Shown in pieces: positions 15,245 through 23,609 of a stretch of DNA of 28,213 nucleotides. Where the stretch lies: assembly GCA_030595845.1 (NCBI GenBank), contig JAUVCL010000006.1, positions 1 to 28,213 on the forward strand. Reading direction: 5' to 3'. Origin of the DNA: Campylobacterota bacterium (lineage in GTDB: Bacteria; Campylobacterota; Campylobacteria; Campylobacterales; Sulfurovaceae). Position 1 is the stretch's first letter. Every line of letters begins with the position of its first letter. A program made the position numbers and the translations under genes. The notes beneath the pieces are model-generated. The model made no database searches. It was not told the DNA's origin and was given only the letters and a program-made list of their open reading frames with translations.

Positions 15245-15787
15245 ATGAATAAACAACTATGCGGCATAGACGAAGCAGGACGAGGCCCATTAGCAGGTTC
15301 TTTGGTAATAGCAGGGGTAGTACTTAAAAAACATGTAGAAGGCTTGATGGACTCTAAGAAGCTGACAGAGAAAAAACGTGAAACCTTGTATCCACTTGTC
15401 ATGGAAAACTCTGACTATCACATTGTCTCTTTTTCTGCTCAGGAAGTGGATGAACTTGGTATCTCCAAATGTTTACATCAGGGTTTACAAAGTATACAGA
15501 ACCATTTACAAAATGTTGACTATTTATTTGATGGTAACAGTACTTTTGGCGTTGAAAATATTACAACGATGGTAAAAGCAGATAGCAAGGTGGCAGAAGT
15601 TTCTGCAGCAAGTATATTGGCTAAGGTAACTCATGACAGAGAGATAGTTGAGATGGCTAAGTTGTATCCGGAGTATGGGTTTGAAAAACACAAGGGGTAT
15701 GGGACCAAAGCCCATATGGAGGCATTGATCAAGTATGGCAGGTGCCCTATACACAGAAAAACGTTTCGTGTAAAAGGACTGGATTAA
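15245..15787 (+). CDS. rnhB: Ribonuclease HII
   Basis: This 180-aa endonuclease cuts the RNA strand of RNA-DNA hybrids and removes single ribonucleotides misincorporated in DNA. Catalytic residues are in CGIDEAGRGPLAGSLVIAGV (D and E), MDSKKLTEKKRE and VKADSKVAEVSAASILAKV. The C-terminus has the family segment HKGYGTKAHMEALIKYG. I chose the ATG at 15245 with GGAG at 15232-15235; the earlier possible start at 15209 would add 12 residues encoded by the palindromic repeat. It converges with a minus-strand gene only 3 nt away. The window also encodes RNase HI (rnhA). Confidence 0.95.
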   Translation: MNKQLCGIDEAGRGPLAGSLVIAGVVLKKHVEGLMDSKKLTEKKRETLYPLVMENSDYHIVSFSAQEVDELGISKCLHQGLQSIQNHLQNVDYLFDGNSTFGVENITTMVKADSKVAEVSAASILAKVTHDREIVEMAKLYPEYGFEKHKGYGTKAHMEALIKYGRCPIHRKTFRVKGLD

Positions 15788-15790
15788 ATT

Positions 15791-17122
15791 TTACATTACC
15801 GGTGAGCCATTGACGTTAAGTCTGCCATCTTTTAACTCTACGGTATAGACCTTTTTACCCTTGACATCTTTAGGGTGAAAAAGCATCATTAACATGACTG
15901 CCTGAGGCTGTTGTCTTATGAAGGTATAAAGTTCTTTTGAGAGGCTGAGATCCAGGTTTGCATTAAATGCATTGAGCGCAAGCAGAGGGTTTTGTTCAAG
16001 GGCTGATATGTTGAGTGATTTATTTATATGAAGCTTGGTACTTAGGTGAAATCCTCCCATTTTTTGACCAAGGTTTTCTATATTGGCTATTGAGAATTCT
16101 GGGATCTCTAACTGTATACCCTTAGATATAAGTTTCTGCAGTGCATCATTGATCTCTTCTTCATTGCTCGCATCCATTTTACCAAGCGCATCAAGTGCCT
16201 TCATGTTTAAGTTCTTTGCTTTCATATCCAAGAGGAGGGTATCTAAGATGACTTTATTGTCTTTGTTACTGAAGAGAATATTTTTTGTTTTTGTTTTTAG
16301 CGTAGTATTTGCAAGTGAATTCTTTACTGTAGAGTTTGACATAGCTTCAAAATGATCGGCCACAAACATCATGCTATCCTTCTCCTGCATAGTAATTTTT
16401 TCTATACTGTAGTCTGTCATGTAGTCATAAAGGGTAGCCCCAGTGATGCGGTAGTTACTTTTGATCCCCGTCACCGTAACGTTAAATGTATCATCTGTAG
16501 CAATATGCATGGATTGAAGTGTCTGCTGTATACTTTGTATTTTGTCATCTTTAATGTCGCCAGAAAATTCAAGTTTGGAAAGTACCATTTTAACAGTAGT
16601 ATCACTCTTTAAGACTTCATCGATATCTTTCATATAGCCTTTGAAACCTGTACCAAGCTTATTGATATCGCAGTGGATAAGAAAAGTCTTTTTGTCTAAC
16701 ATCTGTTGAATTTGTGTCAAGATTTTTTTATCTTCCGGCGTCGTTGCACTGGAGGTGATGCTATCAGGCAAAGACAGGGGATAAAGATCAAAAGAAATAC
16801 CACTGTATGTATCGGCGAGATAGTGAAGGTCAACAGCAATCTTTAGGCCTTTAAATACCCTTGCATCTTCCACGCTAAGTTGTGTACCATGTTGCGTAAA
16901 GTAAGCAGATATTTTTTCAGGCTCATCAAATGAAATGACAAAATGCTCTTTTTTTTCAGCTACCTCTCTGGCTTGGACAGAAAAGCCCTGTGTTTGAAGT
17001 GATGCAAGTTCTTTGTTTACCTGTGCTTTCATCTCAATTCGAAGTTGCTCAGATCCTGTATTGAAATAGTAGAGCGCTGCAATGATGACAATACTTACTA
17101 TTGCTAATCCTAATTTCTTCAT
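15791..17122 (-). CDS. Membrane-anchored DUF945-like protein
   Basis: This is a 443-aa protein with one N-terminal membrane anchor (KKLGLAIVSIVIIAALYYF) and a long, probably periplasmic remainder. That part consists of amphipathic segments and repeated strand-rich stretches such as ISFDLYPLSLPDS and KLEFSGDIKDDKIQSIQQTL. Size, topology and texture resemble the DUF945/YdgA group, whose role is unknown; this is a weak assignment. The ATG follows AAAGGATAACCCC, and the gene starts 4 nt after the aroC stop, so it is the last gene of the minus-strand cluster. No catalytic motif is visible. Confidence 0.6.
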   Translation of the reverse strand: MKKLGLAIVSIVIIAALYYFNTGSEQLRIEMKAQVNKELASLQTQGFSVQAREVAEKKEHFVISFDEPEKISAYFTQHGTQLSVEDARVFKGLKIAVDLHYLADTYSGISFDLYPLSLPDSITSSATTPEDKKILTQIQQMLDKKTFLIHCDINKLGTGFKGYMKDIDEVLKSDTTVKMVLSKLEFSGDIKDDKIQSIQQTLQSMHIATDDTFNVTVTGIKSNYRITGATLYDYMTDYSIEKITMQEKDSMMFVADHFEAMSNSTVKNSLANTTLKTKTKNILFSNKDNKVILDTLLLDMKAKNLNMKALDALGKMDASNEEEINDALQKLISKGIQLEIPEFSIANIENLGQKMGGFHLSTKLHINKSLNISALEQNPLLALNAFNANLDLSLSKELYTFIRQQPQAVMLMMLFHPKDVKGKKVYTVELKDGRLNVNGSPVM

Positions 17123-17126
17123 GGGG

Positions 17127-18203
17127 TTATCCTTTGTAAATATCTGTTAAATGTGACATTTTTTTACCCATGTTCAGTAGTGTCATATCTGCCAGTGTAA
17201 GTGCCATCATTGCTTCACATACCACTGCACCTCTGATGGCTACACAAGGGTCATGTCTACCTTTTAGGTTACATTTTACCTCTTCATCATGGGTTGTGAT
17301 CGTATCTTGCTCTTGAAAGATGGAAGGAGTAGGCTTAAAGTGTGTTTTGACAATAATTGTATCACCATTGGAAATACCTCCAAGCATACCACCTGAATGA
17401 TTAGAGGTAAAACCGTTTAAAGTGATCTCATCGTTATTTTCACTTCCTTTAAGATGTGTAGAAGCTACCCCATCTCCGATCTCAACGGCTTTGGCTGCAT
17501 TAATGCCCATCATGGCTTCTGCAAGTATGGCATCGAGTTTGTAGTAGAGTGGTTCACCCAGTCCAATAGGAACACCAGTCGCCGTAGTGAGTACGACACC
17601 ACCGACAGAGTCATGGTTTGCTTTGGCTGTTAAGATCGCTTCTTCCTGCACCGCTTCCATATTGGGGTCCAGTGCATACATTTTAGAACCTTTTGCGTGT
17701 TCAAAGTCTTGCTGCTCTCCCTTGATCCCGTCTACTTCACATAGACCACTTTGGATGCTGATTCCCAACTCTTTTAATATGAGTTTAGCTATGGCTCCGC
17801 CTGCTACCCTGGCAGCAGTTTCACGTGCAGAAGAACGTCCGCCACCACGATAGTCTCTGAGACCATATTTGTGAAAGTAGGTAAAGTCTGCATGTCCGGG
17901 ACGAAAAAGATCTTTGACATTTTCATAGTCTTTAGATTTTTGATTGGTATTGAAGATCACCATGGCAATGGGTGTTCCTGTACTTAGCCCTTCAAAGGTA
18001 CCAGAGAGTATTTCAAATTTATCATCTTCTTTACGTCCTGTTTCAAGCTTGGATTTCCCAGGTTTTCTTCTGTCAAGTTCGGATTGTATAAACGCTTCGT
18101 CTATGACAAGTCCTGCAGGGACACCGTCAAGTATACATCCCAGTGCTTTTCCATGTGATTCACCAAATGTTGTTAGGGTGAGTTTTTTTCCAAAGGTATT
18201 CAT
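17127..18203 (-). CDS. aroC: Chorismate synthase
   Basis: This 358-aa enzyme catalyses the last shikimate step, turning EPSP into chorismate with reduced FMN as cofactor. Signature stretches include TFGESHGKALGCILDGVPAG, RPGHADFTYFHKYGLRDYRG followed by GGRSSARETAARVAGGA, SGGMLGGISNGD, and GRHDPCVAIRGAVV near the C-terminus. The length is normal. Its ATG overlaps the rnc stop by one base (TAATG), implying translational coupling with RNase III. Confidence 0.97.
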   Translation of the reverse strand: MNTFGKKLTLTTFGESHGKALGCILDGVPAGLVIDEAFIQSELDRRKPGKSKLETGRKEDDKFEILSGTFEGLSTGTPIAMVIFNTNQKSKDYENVKDLFRPGHADFTYFHKYGLRDYRGGGRSSARETAARVAGGAIAKLILKELGISIQSGLCEVDGIKGEQQDFEHAKGSKMYALDPNMEAVQEEAILTAKANHDSVGGVVLTTATGVPIGLGEPLYYKLDAILAEAMMGINAAKAVEIGDGVASTHLKGSENNDEITLNGFTSNHSGGMLGGISNGDTIIVKTHFKPTPSIFQEQDTITTHDEEVKCNLKGRHDPCVAIRGAVVCEAMMALTLADMTLLNMGKKMSHLTDIYKG

Positions 18204-18871
18204 TATTTTAATTCCTTTAATGCAAGTTTGGCTGCTTTCTGTTGTGCTTCTTTTTTACTTTTACCTTTTGCCTTGGCAATCATCTTATCATTTAAAATAA
18301 TAGCGATCTCAAACTCTTTTTTATGGTCAGGACCGGAAGAACCTATCATTTCATACAGAGGAGTAACACCATGTGTTGCCTGCGTGAGTTCCTGTAAAGC
18401 AGTTTTGTAATCTTTAGAGAGTGAATCAAGATCAATCTTAGGGTGACACTCTTCAAGTAGTTTAATGGCAATGTCTTTGGATACATTCAGTCCGGCTTCA
18501 AGGTAGATAGCACCGATGATAGCCTCAAAAGCGTTGGAAAGCAGGGAAGGTTTGTCTCTTCCATTATTGTTCTCTTCTGCAAGCGAGAGAAATATATAGG
18601 ATCCAAGATCAATCTGTCGGGCTAACAGGGTAAACCCACTTTCATTGACAAGCGAAGCACGTATTTTAGATAAGATGCCTTCATCTGACTTTGGAAATTT
18701 AGTAAAAAGGTATTCGCCGACTATAAGGTCAAGCACCGCATCTCCCAAAAATTCAAGCCGCTCATTATTGTAAGGCTTTTTGTCACTTTTATGTGTCAAA
18801 GCCTCAATAATCAATTGCTTATTTTTAAAGGTATAGTTCAGTCGTTTTTCTAATTGACTGTAGTCATTCAT
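18203..18871 (-). CDS. rnc: Ribonuclease III
   Basis: This 222-aa double-strand-specific endoribonuclease matures rRNA and cuts structured RNAs. The catalytic signature is NERLEFLGDAVLDLIVGEYL. A double-stranded RNA-binding domain occupies the C-terminal third, starting near DYKTALQELTQ and ending GKSKKEAQQKAAKLALKELK. I chose the ATG at 18871, preceded on the minus strand by GGAATCATA. A longer frame starting at 18934 would translate through the palindromic repeat and is unlikely. It overlaps aroC by one base. Confidence 0.96.
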   Translation of the reverse strand: MNDYSQLEKRLNYTFKNKQLIIEALTHKSDKKPYNNERLEFLGDAVLDLIVGEYLFTKFPKSDEGILSKIRASLVNESGFTLLARQIDLGSYIFLSLAEENNNGRDKPSLLSNAFEAIIGAIYLEAGLNVSKDIAIKLLEECHPKIDLDSLSKDYKTALQELTQATHGVTPLYEMIGSSGPDHKKEFEIAIILNDKMIAKAKGKSKKEAQQKAAKLALKELK

Positions 18872-18897
18872 TATGATTCCTTTTTTGTTTGGTTTGT

Positions 18898-18951
18898 TGT
18901 AGGGATACACCTGTGTGTACCTTTGGGCAGACACAGAGGTCTGCCCCTACA
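18898..18951. repeat. Palindromic repeat, TGTAGGG family, copy 3
   Basis: The ends TGTAGGG (18898-18904) and CCCTACA (18945-18951) pair. Inside are two hairpins, TACAC/GTGTA (18906-18918) and GGGCAGAC/GTCTGCCC (18924-18947). It fills the gap between rnc and rnhA. The rnhA stop codon (minus-strand TAG at 18949-18947) lies inside the right end of the repeat. Confidence 0.75.
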
Positions 18952-19390
18952 GTGTTAATTTAATTTGTTCTGCTTCATTTCTGGCCAGTTCATCACAACG
19001 CTCATTTTCGGGGTGACCATTATGACCTCTTACCCATGTGCCATGTACATGATGTAGGGTAGATGCTTCAAGGTAGGCTTCCCAAAGGTCTACATTCTTT
19101 ACTTTTTTAAAGTTTTTACGTACCCAGCCTTCCAACCATTCGTTAATGGCCTTTACGACATACGAGCTGTCTGAGATCACTTCAACATCACAAGGTTCTT
19201 TAAGCAGTTTAAGTCCCTCTATGACACCCTGGAGTTCCATACGGTTATTGGTGGTATGTATTTCAGCACCAGAGTACTCTTTACGCTTACCTTTAAACTC
19301 CAAGATCCCACCATATCCACCGGGACCGGGGTTCCCCAGGCTGGAGCCATCAGAGTAAAGAGTAATTTGTTTGCGGGCTTGATTTTGCAA
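18947..19390 (-). CDS. rnhA: Ribonuclease HI
   Basis: This 147-aa endonuclease degrades the RNA of RNA-DNA hybrids (R-loops, Okazaki primers). Active-site segments are LYSDGSSLGNPGPGGYGG (first Asp), TTNNRMELQGVIEGL (Glu), VISDSSYVVKAINEW (Asp), and GHNGHPENERCDELARNEA (His and last Asp). I chose TTG at 19390 with GAGG 6 nt upstream; an in-frame TTG at 19402 is the alternative. The start lies within the 3' end of the upstream TPR gene (overlap about 40 nt). The last two codons and the stop fall in a palindromic repeat. Confidence 0.93.
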   Translation of the reverse strand: MQNQARKQITLYSDGSSLGNPGPGGYGGILEFKGKRKEYSGAEIHTTNNRMELQGVIEGLKLLKEPCDVEVISDSSYVVKAINEWLEGWVRKNFKKVKNVDLWEAYLEASTLHHVHGTWVRGHNGHPENERCDELARNEAEQIKLTL

Positions 19391-20393
19391 TTTTTTCCTC
19401 AACTTTAACAGAATTTATTGCCATACAATGAGGACAGCGTTTAAAAGAAACAGGAAAACTCTGTTTACATTTTTGACAAAGATAAGAGAAAACAAGGTCT
19501 CCCTCTTCAAAGCCATTTTGTCTTGCTGTGGCTAACATGTCCAGACTGAAGATACCACTTTCAATCGTAGACTCTTGTAGATAACCTTTTGCATAGTACA
19601 GCGTTTTAAGCTGTTTATTTGAGTGAATTATATCTAAATCGAGTTGTGAATTTGGTAAGAACCAAAGGATGTCAATAAGCTCTTTGATACGTGCAGGATC
19701 GATGATCTCCCAAGCACTTTTTGTGTCAAGTCGTAAGAGTGCGGTAACGATCTGTCTATAAAGATCTGGCTCTTTTTTCAAAATTTCTTTCAGTTTAAGT
19801 ACTTTACTGTCCACTGACAAGGTAGTGTCAGCCAGCAAGAGTGAAAAATCAAGAAATGTTTCAAGTGAACAGGTCTCTTCCCCAAGCATCTTAAGCGGTT
19901 CGAGTACCTCTTTGGCCTTCCCATATTTTTGCATGGTCTCATACACGACAGCAAGTTCATAAAGCACTTTGACGTTACGAGGCTTTCTTCTTAATATCTC
20001 TGTATAGATAGATTTTGAACGTTCAAGAAAACCAGCATGAAGATAGGTGTTCCCTAATCGCTCCATCAATTCAAGTTCCCCTTGGTTCTGATTAACATGT
20101 TTGATAAGATAAAGGTAGAGGTTAATGGATTTATGGTACTCCCCTGAATTTTCAAATGCTTTTGCAAGGAGGGTAAGGGGTTTGAGCATATTGGGTTCAT
20201 AAGGCATGTCAGATGTGTTTAGTGCACATTCAGAAGTGTCAAATTTTTCTAAAAAGTTAAGGAGTTTCCCTTCTTCTTTCTGTTGTGCGTAAACACCCCA
20301 TCCATAGGTAACAAGTGCCACAATGAGACCAATAACAATAATAAGTAAAATACTAAAAAGCGGGTCATCATATGCGGGTAATATAGATTCCAA
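19350..20393 (-). CDS. Membrane-anchored TPR protein with zinc ribbon (LapB-like)
   Basis: This 347-aa protein has an N-terminal membrane helix (FSILLIIVIGLIVALVTYGW) and a series of tetratricopeptide repeats at about 70-180 (for example GNTYLHAGFLERSKSIYTEI, YELAVVYETMQKYGKAKEVL). A C-terminal four-cysteine ribbon follows (YLCQKCKQSFPVSFKRCPHC). This order matches LapB/YciM, which controls LPS synthesis in enterics by promoting LpxC turnover, but is slightly shorter. Function is inferred from architecture only. The start is TTG at 20393 with AAAGGA upstream. It is transcribed divergently from dnaG from a shared palindromic promoter and heads the rnhA-rnc-aroC cluster. Confidence 0.75.
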   Translation of the reverse strand: MESILPAYDDPLFSILLIIVIGLIVALVTYGWGVYAQQKEEGKLLNFLEKFDTSECALNTSDMPYEPNMLKPLTLLAKAFENSGEYHKSINLYLYLIKHVNQNQGELELMERLGNTYLHAGFLERSKSIYTEILRRKPRNVKVLYELAVVYETMQKYGKAKEVLEPLKMLGEETCSLETFLDFSLLLADTTLSVDSKVLKLKEILKKEPDLYRQIVTALLRLDTKSAWEIIDPARIKELIDILWFLPNSQLDLDIIHSNKQLKTLYYAKGYLQESTIESGIFSLDMLATARQNGFEEGDLVFSYLCQKCKQSFPVSFKRCPHCMAINSVKVEEKIAKSSPQTNYSLL

Positions 20394-20419
20394 AATAGTC
20401 CTTTAGATTTTATATGTAG

Positions 20420-20441
20420 ATTATATCTAATTAGATATAAT
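20420..20441. promoter_or_regulatory. Divergent dnaG/TPR promoter within a 22-bp perfect palindrome
   Basis: The sequence ATTATATCTAA and its exact reverse complement abut with no spacer. Each half carries a TATAAT: plus strand 20436-20441 for dnaG (6 nt before its ATG) and minus strand 20425-20420 for the TPR gene. Only 10 bp separate the two -10 elements, so polymerase can hardly occupy both at once. Confidence 0.75.
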
Positions 20442-20447
20442 TCTTCT

Positions 20448-23248
20448 ATGATAGATAATGCCTCGATAGAATCTCTTAAAAGCAGTATAGATATAGTAGA
20501 TGTAGTAGGTAGCTTTATAGAGTTGCGTAAAGCCGGTGCAAATTACAAAGCAAACTGTCCTTTTCATGGGGAAAAAACCCCTTCTTTTGTGGTAAGCCCT
20601 TCTAAGCAGATATACCATTGTTTTGGCTGTTTAGCACCGCATGAAGAGATACGTACAATAAAGGGATTAAAACCTATATCGGAAATATCAATAGATGATA
20701 TAGTATTTGCCTCAAACGGTAAAGAAACTAAAGTGATTGAAGTACTTAAGCATAAACCACAATATGGCATGCTGAAATTCAAAACAGACCTCATAGACAA
20801 TTGGTCATACTTTACAAAAAACCATGATATGATAGTTGTAAAAAAAGAGAATGTACTAGAGCACTTACCTTATATTAGAGTAGAAAAATCTCGTCCTTTA
20901 AAGTTTTATGGCCGTATCAAAAAGCATCAACAATACAGCACTGATAATCTAAAAACGCAAGTAATATTTGCAGAAGAGGTTCAAAGGGGAGATTATGTTC
21001 TTTATCCAGTTGATAGAGAGATTAGAGAGGATACGATATTAGATGTGTCTGAATATTGGAAAAAAAATAATTTTGGTCCGAATGTGCCAAAATTGGATTC
21101 CCTATTATTATCAAAAGAACTCATGTGGCTTTTTGGTATGTATGTTGCTGAGGGGAGTACGTATCGCGGAGGTATCAAATTTTCCTTAAGTCGAAAAGAG
21201 GAAGGGTATGCGAAGAAGATTATTGCAATCATCAAAAGAGTTTTTGATAAAGAGGCTTCTCTCTTTTTCCCAAAAAACAGAGAAAACTCCCTTGAAGTCA
21301 CGTGTTCAAGTACAAATATGGAATATATATTTAGCGCTTTATTTGCTAAAGGAGCAGATAAAAAAAGATACCCATATTTTTTTAATTACCTATGTTTAGA
21401 GTATAGAGAAGGGCTTTTTGATGGTCTAATGGATGGTGATGGTTGTCATAGTCGTCGTACTTATAAAACAATTAGTAAAGCGCTCTCTCAGCTCATGATG
21501 GATCTTGCGATTTCATTAAAAAAATACCTTCTCTCTATATTGAAGATGAGAAAATTGATAAAACAGGATTAGGGCATAAAATAGTGTATACACTGTTATT
21601 TCATAAAAGAGAGTCATTAAAAGGATTTTTTGAAACAATTCATAACACCGAATATCTTTTTATGAGATTGAAAGAGATAGAAAATGCAAAAAAAGAAGAG
21701 TTCGTTTATGATATTACTGTGGCAGATGAAACACATACTTTTTTAACTAAAAACTTTATTGTAGGGAATTGTGGCGTAGGGGGAGACAGTATTAAATTTG
21801 TGATGGAATTGGAAAAACTCTCTTACCCTGAATCCATAGAAAAACTCGCTTCCATGAATAACTTCTCTCTCACTTACACTAAAGGAAGTTCTGATTACTC
21901 TGACGCAAAAAGAGTACTTGAAGCCATTGGACAATGGTATGTAAAAAATCTCAATCAAAACAGTACAGCAAAACAGTACTTACTTGACAGGGGTGTTTCT
22001 CAAAATTCTATTGAAACCTTTGAGATAGGTTATGTACCAGGCGGAGCACAGGTCATGCAGTTTTTGCAAAGTGCCTTGCTTCCTTTGCCTAAAGCGGCAG
22101 AAGCAGGTATTATCGCTCAGAGTGAGAATGGACAGGGCTATTATGCACGTTTGGTAGAGCGAATTACTTTTCCTATCTATTCTGCTTCAGCATCAGTTGT
22201 TGGTTTTGGTGGCAGAACGATCACTAACCATCCGGCAAAGTACATTAACTCACCCCAAACAAAACTTTTTAACAAGTCTCGTCTTTTGTATGGATACCAT
22301 TTGGCTAAAGAGAGCATTTATAAAAACAAAAAGATCATTATTTGTGAAGGTTACCTGGATGTAGTGATGTTTCATCAGGCAGGCTTTAAAGAAGCAGTGG
22401 CAGGGATGGGAACAGCGTTGACCACAGAACATCTGCCTATGCTCAGGAAAGGGGACCCTAAAGTCATCCTTGCTTATGATGGTGACAAAGCAGGGGTTGC
22501 TGCAGCACTTAAAGCCTCTCAAATGTTATCGGTTGCCGGATTTGACGGAGGGGTTGTACTTTTTCCTGACGGACAAGACCCTGCAGATCTCATTGCAAAG
22601 GGGCAAAGTGAAGCAGTTGCAAAGTTACTTAGAGAGGCTAAGCCACTCATTCCTTTTGTGTTGGAGAAAATTGTTTCTATGTATGATCTGCATGACCCTA
22701 GAGCAAAAGAAGCGGCATTTGGCGCGACAAAACAGTATCTTGATACGCTGAGCCCCATCATAAAAGATGCATATATCCCTACGGCTGCGACACTGCTTGG
22801 ACTTTCTCCTTCCTTTTTTGGAAAAGAAACGCAACCTTCCCGAGCAAGAGAAAACTTCACTCAAAAAAGAGATGATGTGGCACAACTGAGTATCTTAAAA
22901 ACACTCATTGAGAAACCCGCACTCATCGACAATGTGCTCGCTGTCATAGATATTCATATGTTTGGTGGGTATGAGGCACTTTTTTCTGCCCTTATTAACG
23001 GGCAAAATGACCATCCGGGTTTAGTTGGGTTGAGTATAGATGAAGGGTACGAAGTGATGGATGAGGCTGAACTGAACAAGACTTTACTGCAGATCTTAAC
23101 TATACACTATATGGCAAAATTAAAAATTATCCTTAAAGATACTACGATCGCAGCAGATAAAAAAATGTTTTTGCTCAAAAAGATAAAAATGGATATACTA
23201 CCAAGACTAAAAAAAGGTGAATTGGTCGCATATGACCCCTCACTTTAG
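20448..23248 (+). CDS. dnaG: DNA primase DnaG, interrupted by an intein with an internal -1 frame change
   Basis: DnaG makes the RNA primers of replication. The N-extein (residues 1-60, nt 20448-20627) carries zinc ligands C37, H40 and C58. An intein (20628-21769) follows, and the C-extein (21770-23245) begins CGVGGDSIKFVMELEKLSYP, its first Cys supplying the fourth zinc ligand. Joined, they give a 552-residue primase of normal length. The TOPRIM core is intact (IIICEGYLDVVMFHQAG, then LAYDGDKAGVAAA), as is the RNA polymerase domain VERITFPIYSASASVVGFGG. The intein's two halves are in different frames, so the product requires -1 slippage, two-polypeptide trans-splicing, or a sequencing correction. 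The ATG lies 6 nt after TATAAT without a Shine-Dalgarno sequence. Confidence 0.93.
20628..21769 (+). other. LAGLIDADG intein inside the DnaG zinc-binding motif
   Basis: Read with one -1 shift, the insert encodes 381 residues. It starts with Cys1 (CLAPHEEIRTIKGLKPISEI, block A). Block B is NWSYFTKNHDMIVV, with the T-x-x-H motif. The homing endonuclease has two LAGLIDADG helices, LMWLFGMYVAEGS (21120-21158) and GLFDGLMDGDG (about 21411-21443). Block F is VYDITVADETHTFL, and block G is FIVGN followed by Cys+1. The penultimate residue is Gly instead of the usual His. The insertion point is between Gly60 and the fourth zinc-binding Cys. Unspliced protein would therefore lack a proper zinc site. 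Confidence 0.92.
21518..21524 (+). other. A7 slippery run / -1 frame change in the intein
   Basis: The upstream frame reads TTA-AAA-AAA-TAC and runs to a TAG at 21570. Shifting -1 at the in-frame heptamer A AAA AAA gives L-K-K-I-P-S-L-Y-I-E-D-E and continues without stop through the rest of the intein into primase. The intein length of 1142 nt is one short of a multiple of three, fitting either one lost A or a -1 slip. A GTG at 21584, 12 nt after the TAG and preceded by AGGATTAGGG, could restart translation. Confidence 0.85.
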
Positions 23249-23259
23249 AAGGAAAAACA

Positions 23260-23541
23260 ATGGCATCAGCATCAGCAAGACATATATTGGTAAAAGATGA
23301 GGCGTTCTGTAAGGAACTAAAAGAGAAAATAAATGCAGGTGAGATCACTTTTGAACAAGCTGCAAAAGAGAACTCTAGCTGTCCATCAGGGGCACAAGGT
23401 GGCGACTTAGGTACATTTGGGCAAGGTCAAATGGTTCCAGAATTTGATAAAGTTGTGTTTAATGATGAGGTAGGTGTGGTACACGGTCCTGTACAAACAC
23501 AGTTTGGTTATCACCTTCTTGAAATAACAGAGCGTTCGTAA
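23260..23541 (+). CDS. Small parvulin-type peptidyl-prolyl isomerase
   Basis: This is a 93-aa single-domain rotamase without signal peptide, so probably cytoplasmic. Parvulin hallmarks are visible: ARHILVKDEAFC at the N-terminus, the central FEQAAKENSSCPSGAQGGDL with GTFGQGQMVPEFDKVVF, and the C-terminal TQFGYHLLEI. The length matches stand-alone PpiC-like proteins. The ATG follows GAAGGAAAAACA and lies 11 nt after the dnaG stop, so it is likely cotranscribed with primase. The client proteins are unknown. Confidence 0.9.
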   Translation: MASASARHILVKDEAFCKELKEKINAGEITFEQAAKENSSCPSGAQGGDLGTFGQGQMVPEFDKVVFNDEVGVVHGPVQTQFGYHLLEITERS

Positions 23542-23550
23542 ACTATCTAT

Positions 23551-23590
23551 CAAGATAGGCGAACTATTACCTATCTTGTGATAAAATTCT
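23551..23590 (+). terminator. Hairpin after the parvulin gene
   Basis: CAAGATAGG (23551-23559) pairs with CCTATCTTG (23570-23578), with a 10-nt loop and a weak T-rich tail. The tail overlaps TGA-TAAAAT (23579-23587), a likely extended -10 for the tRNA gene. Confidence 0.5.
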
Positions 23591-23609
23591 ATTTCCTATC
23601 CATACTTAT

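Noticed and set aside
18872..18934. Upstream extension of rnc to 18934
   Set aside because: It would translate the palindromic repeat; the ATG at 18871 has a proper ribosome site and matches family length.
20448..21572. Stand-alone 374-aa protein with primase-like start and endonuclease
   Set aside because: It is the N-extein plus most of an intein; the zinc motif, splicing blocks and the continuing frame after the A7 run show it belongs to dnaG.
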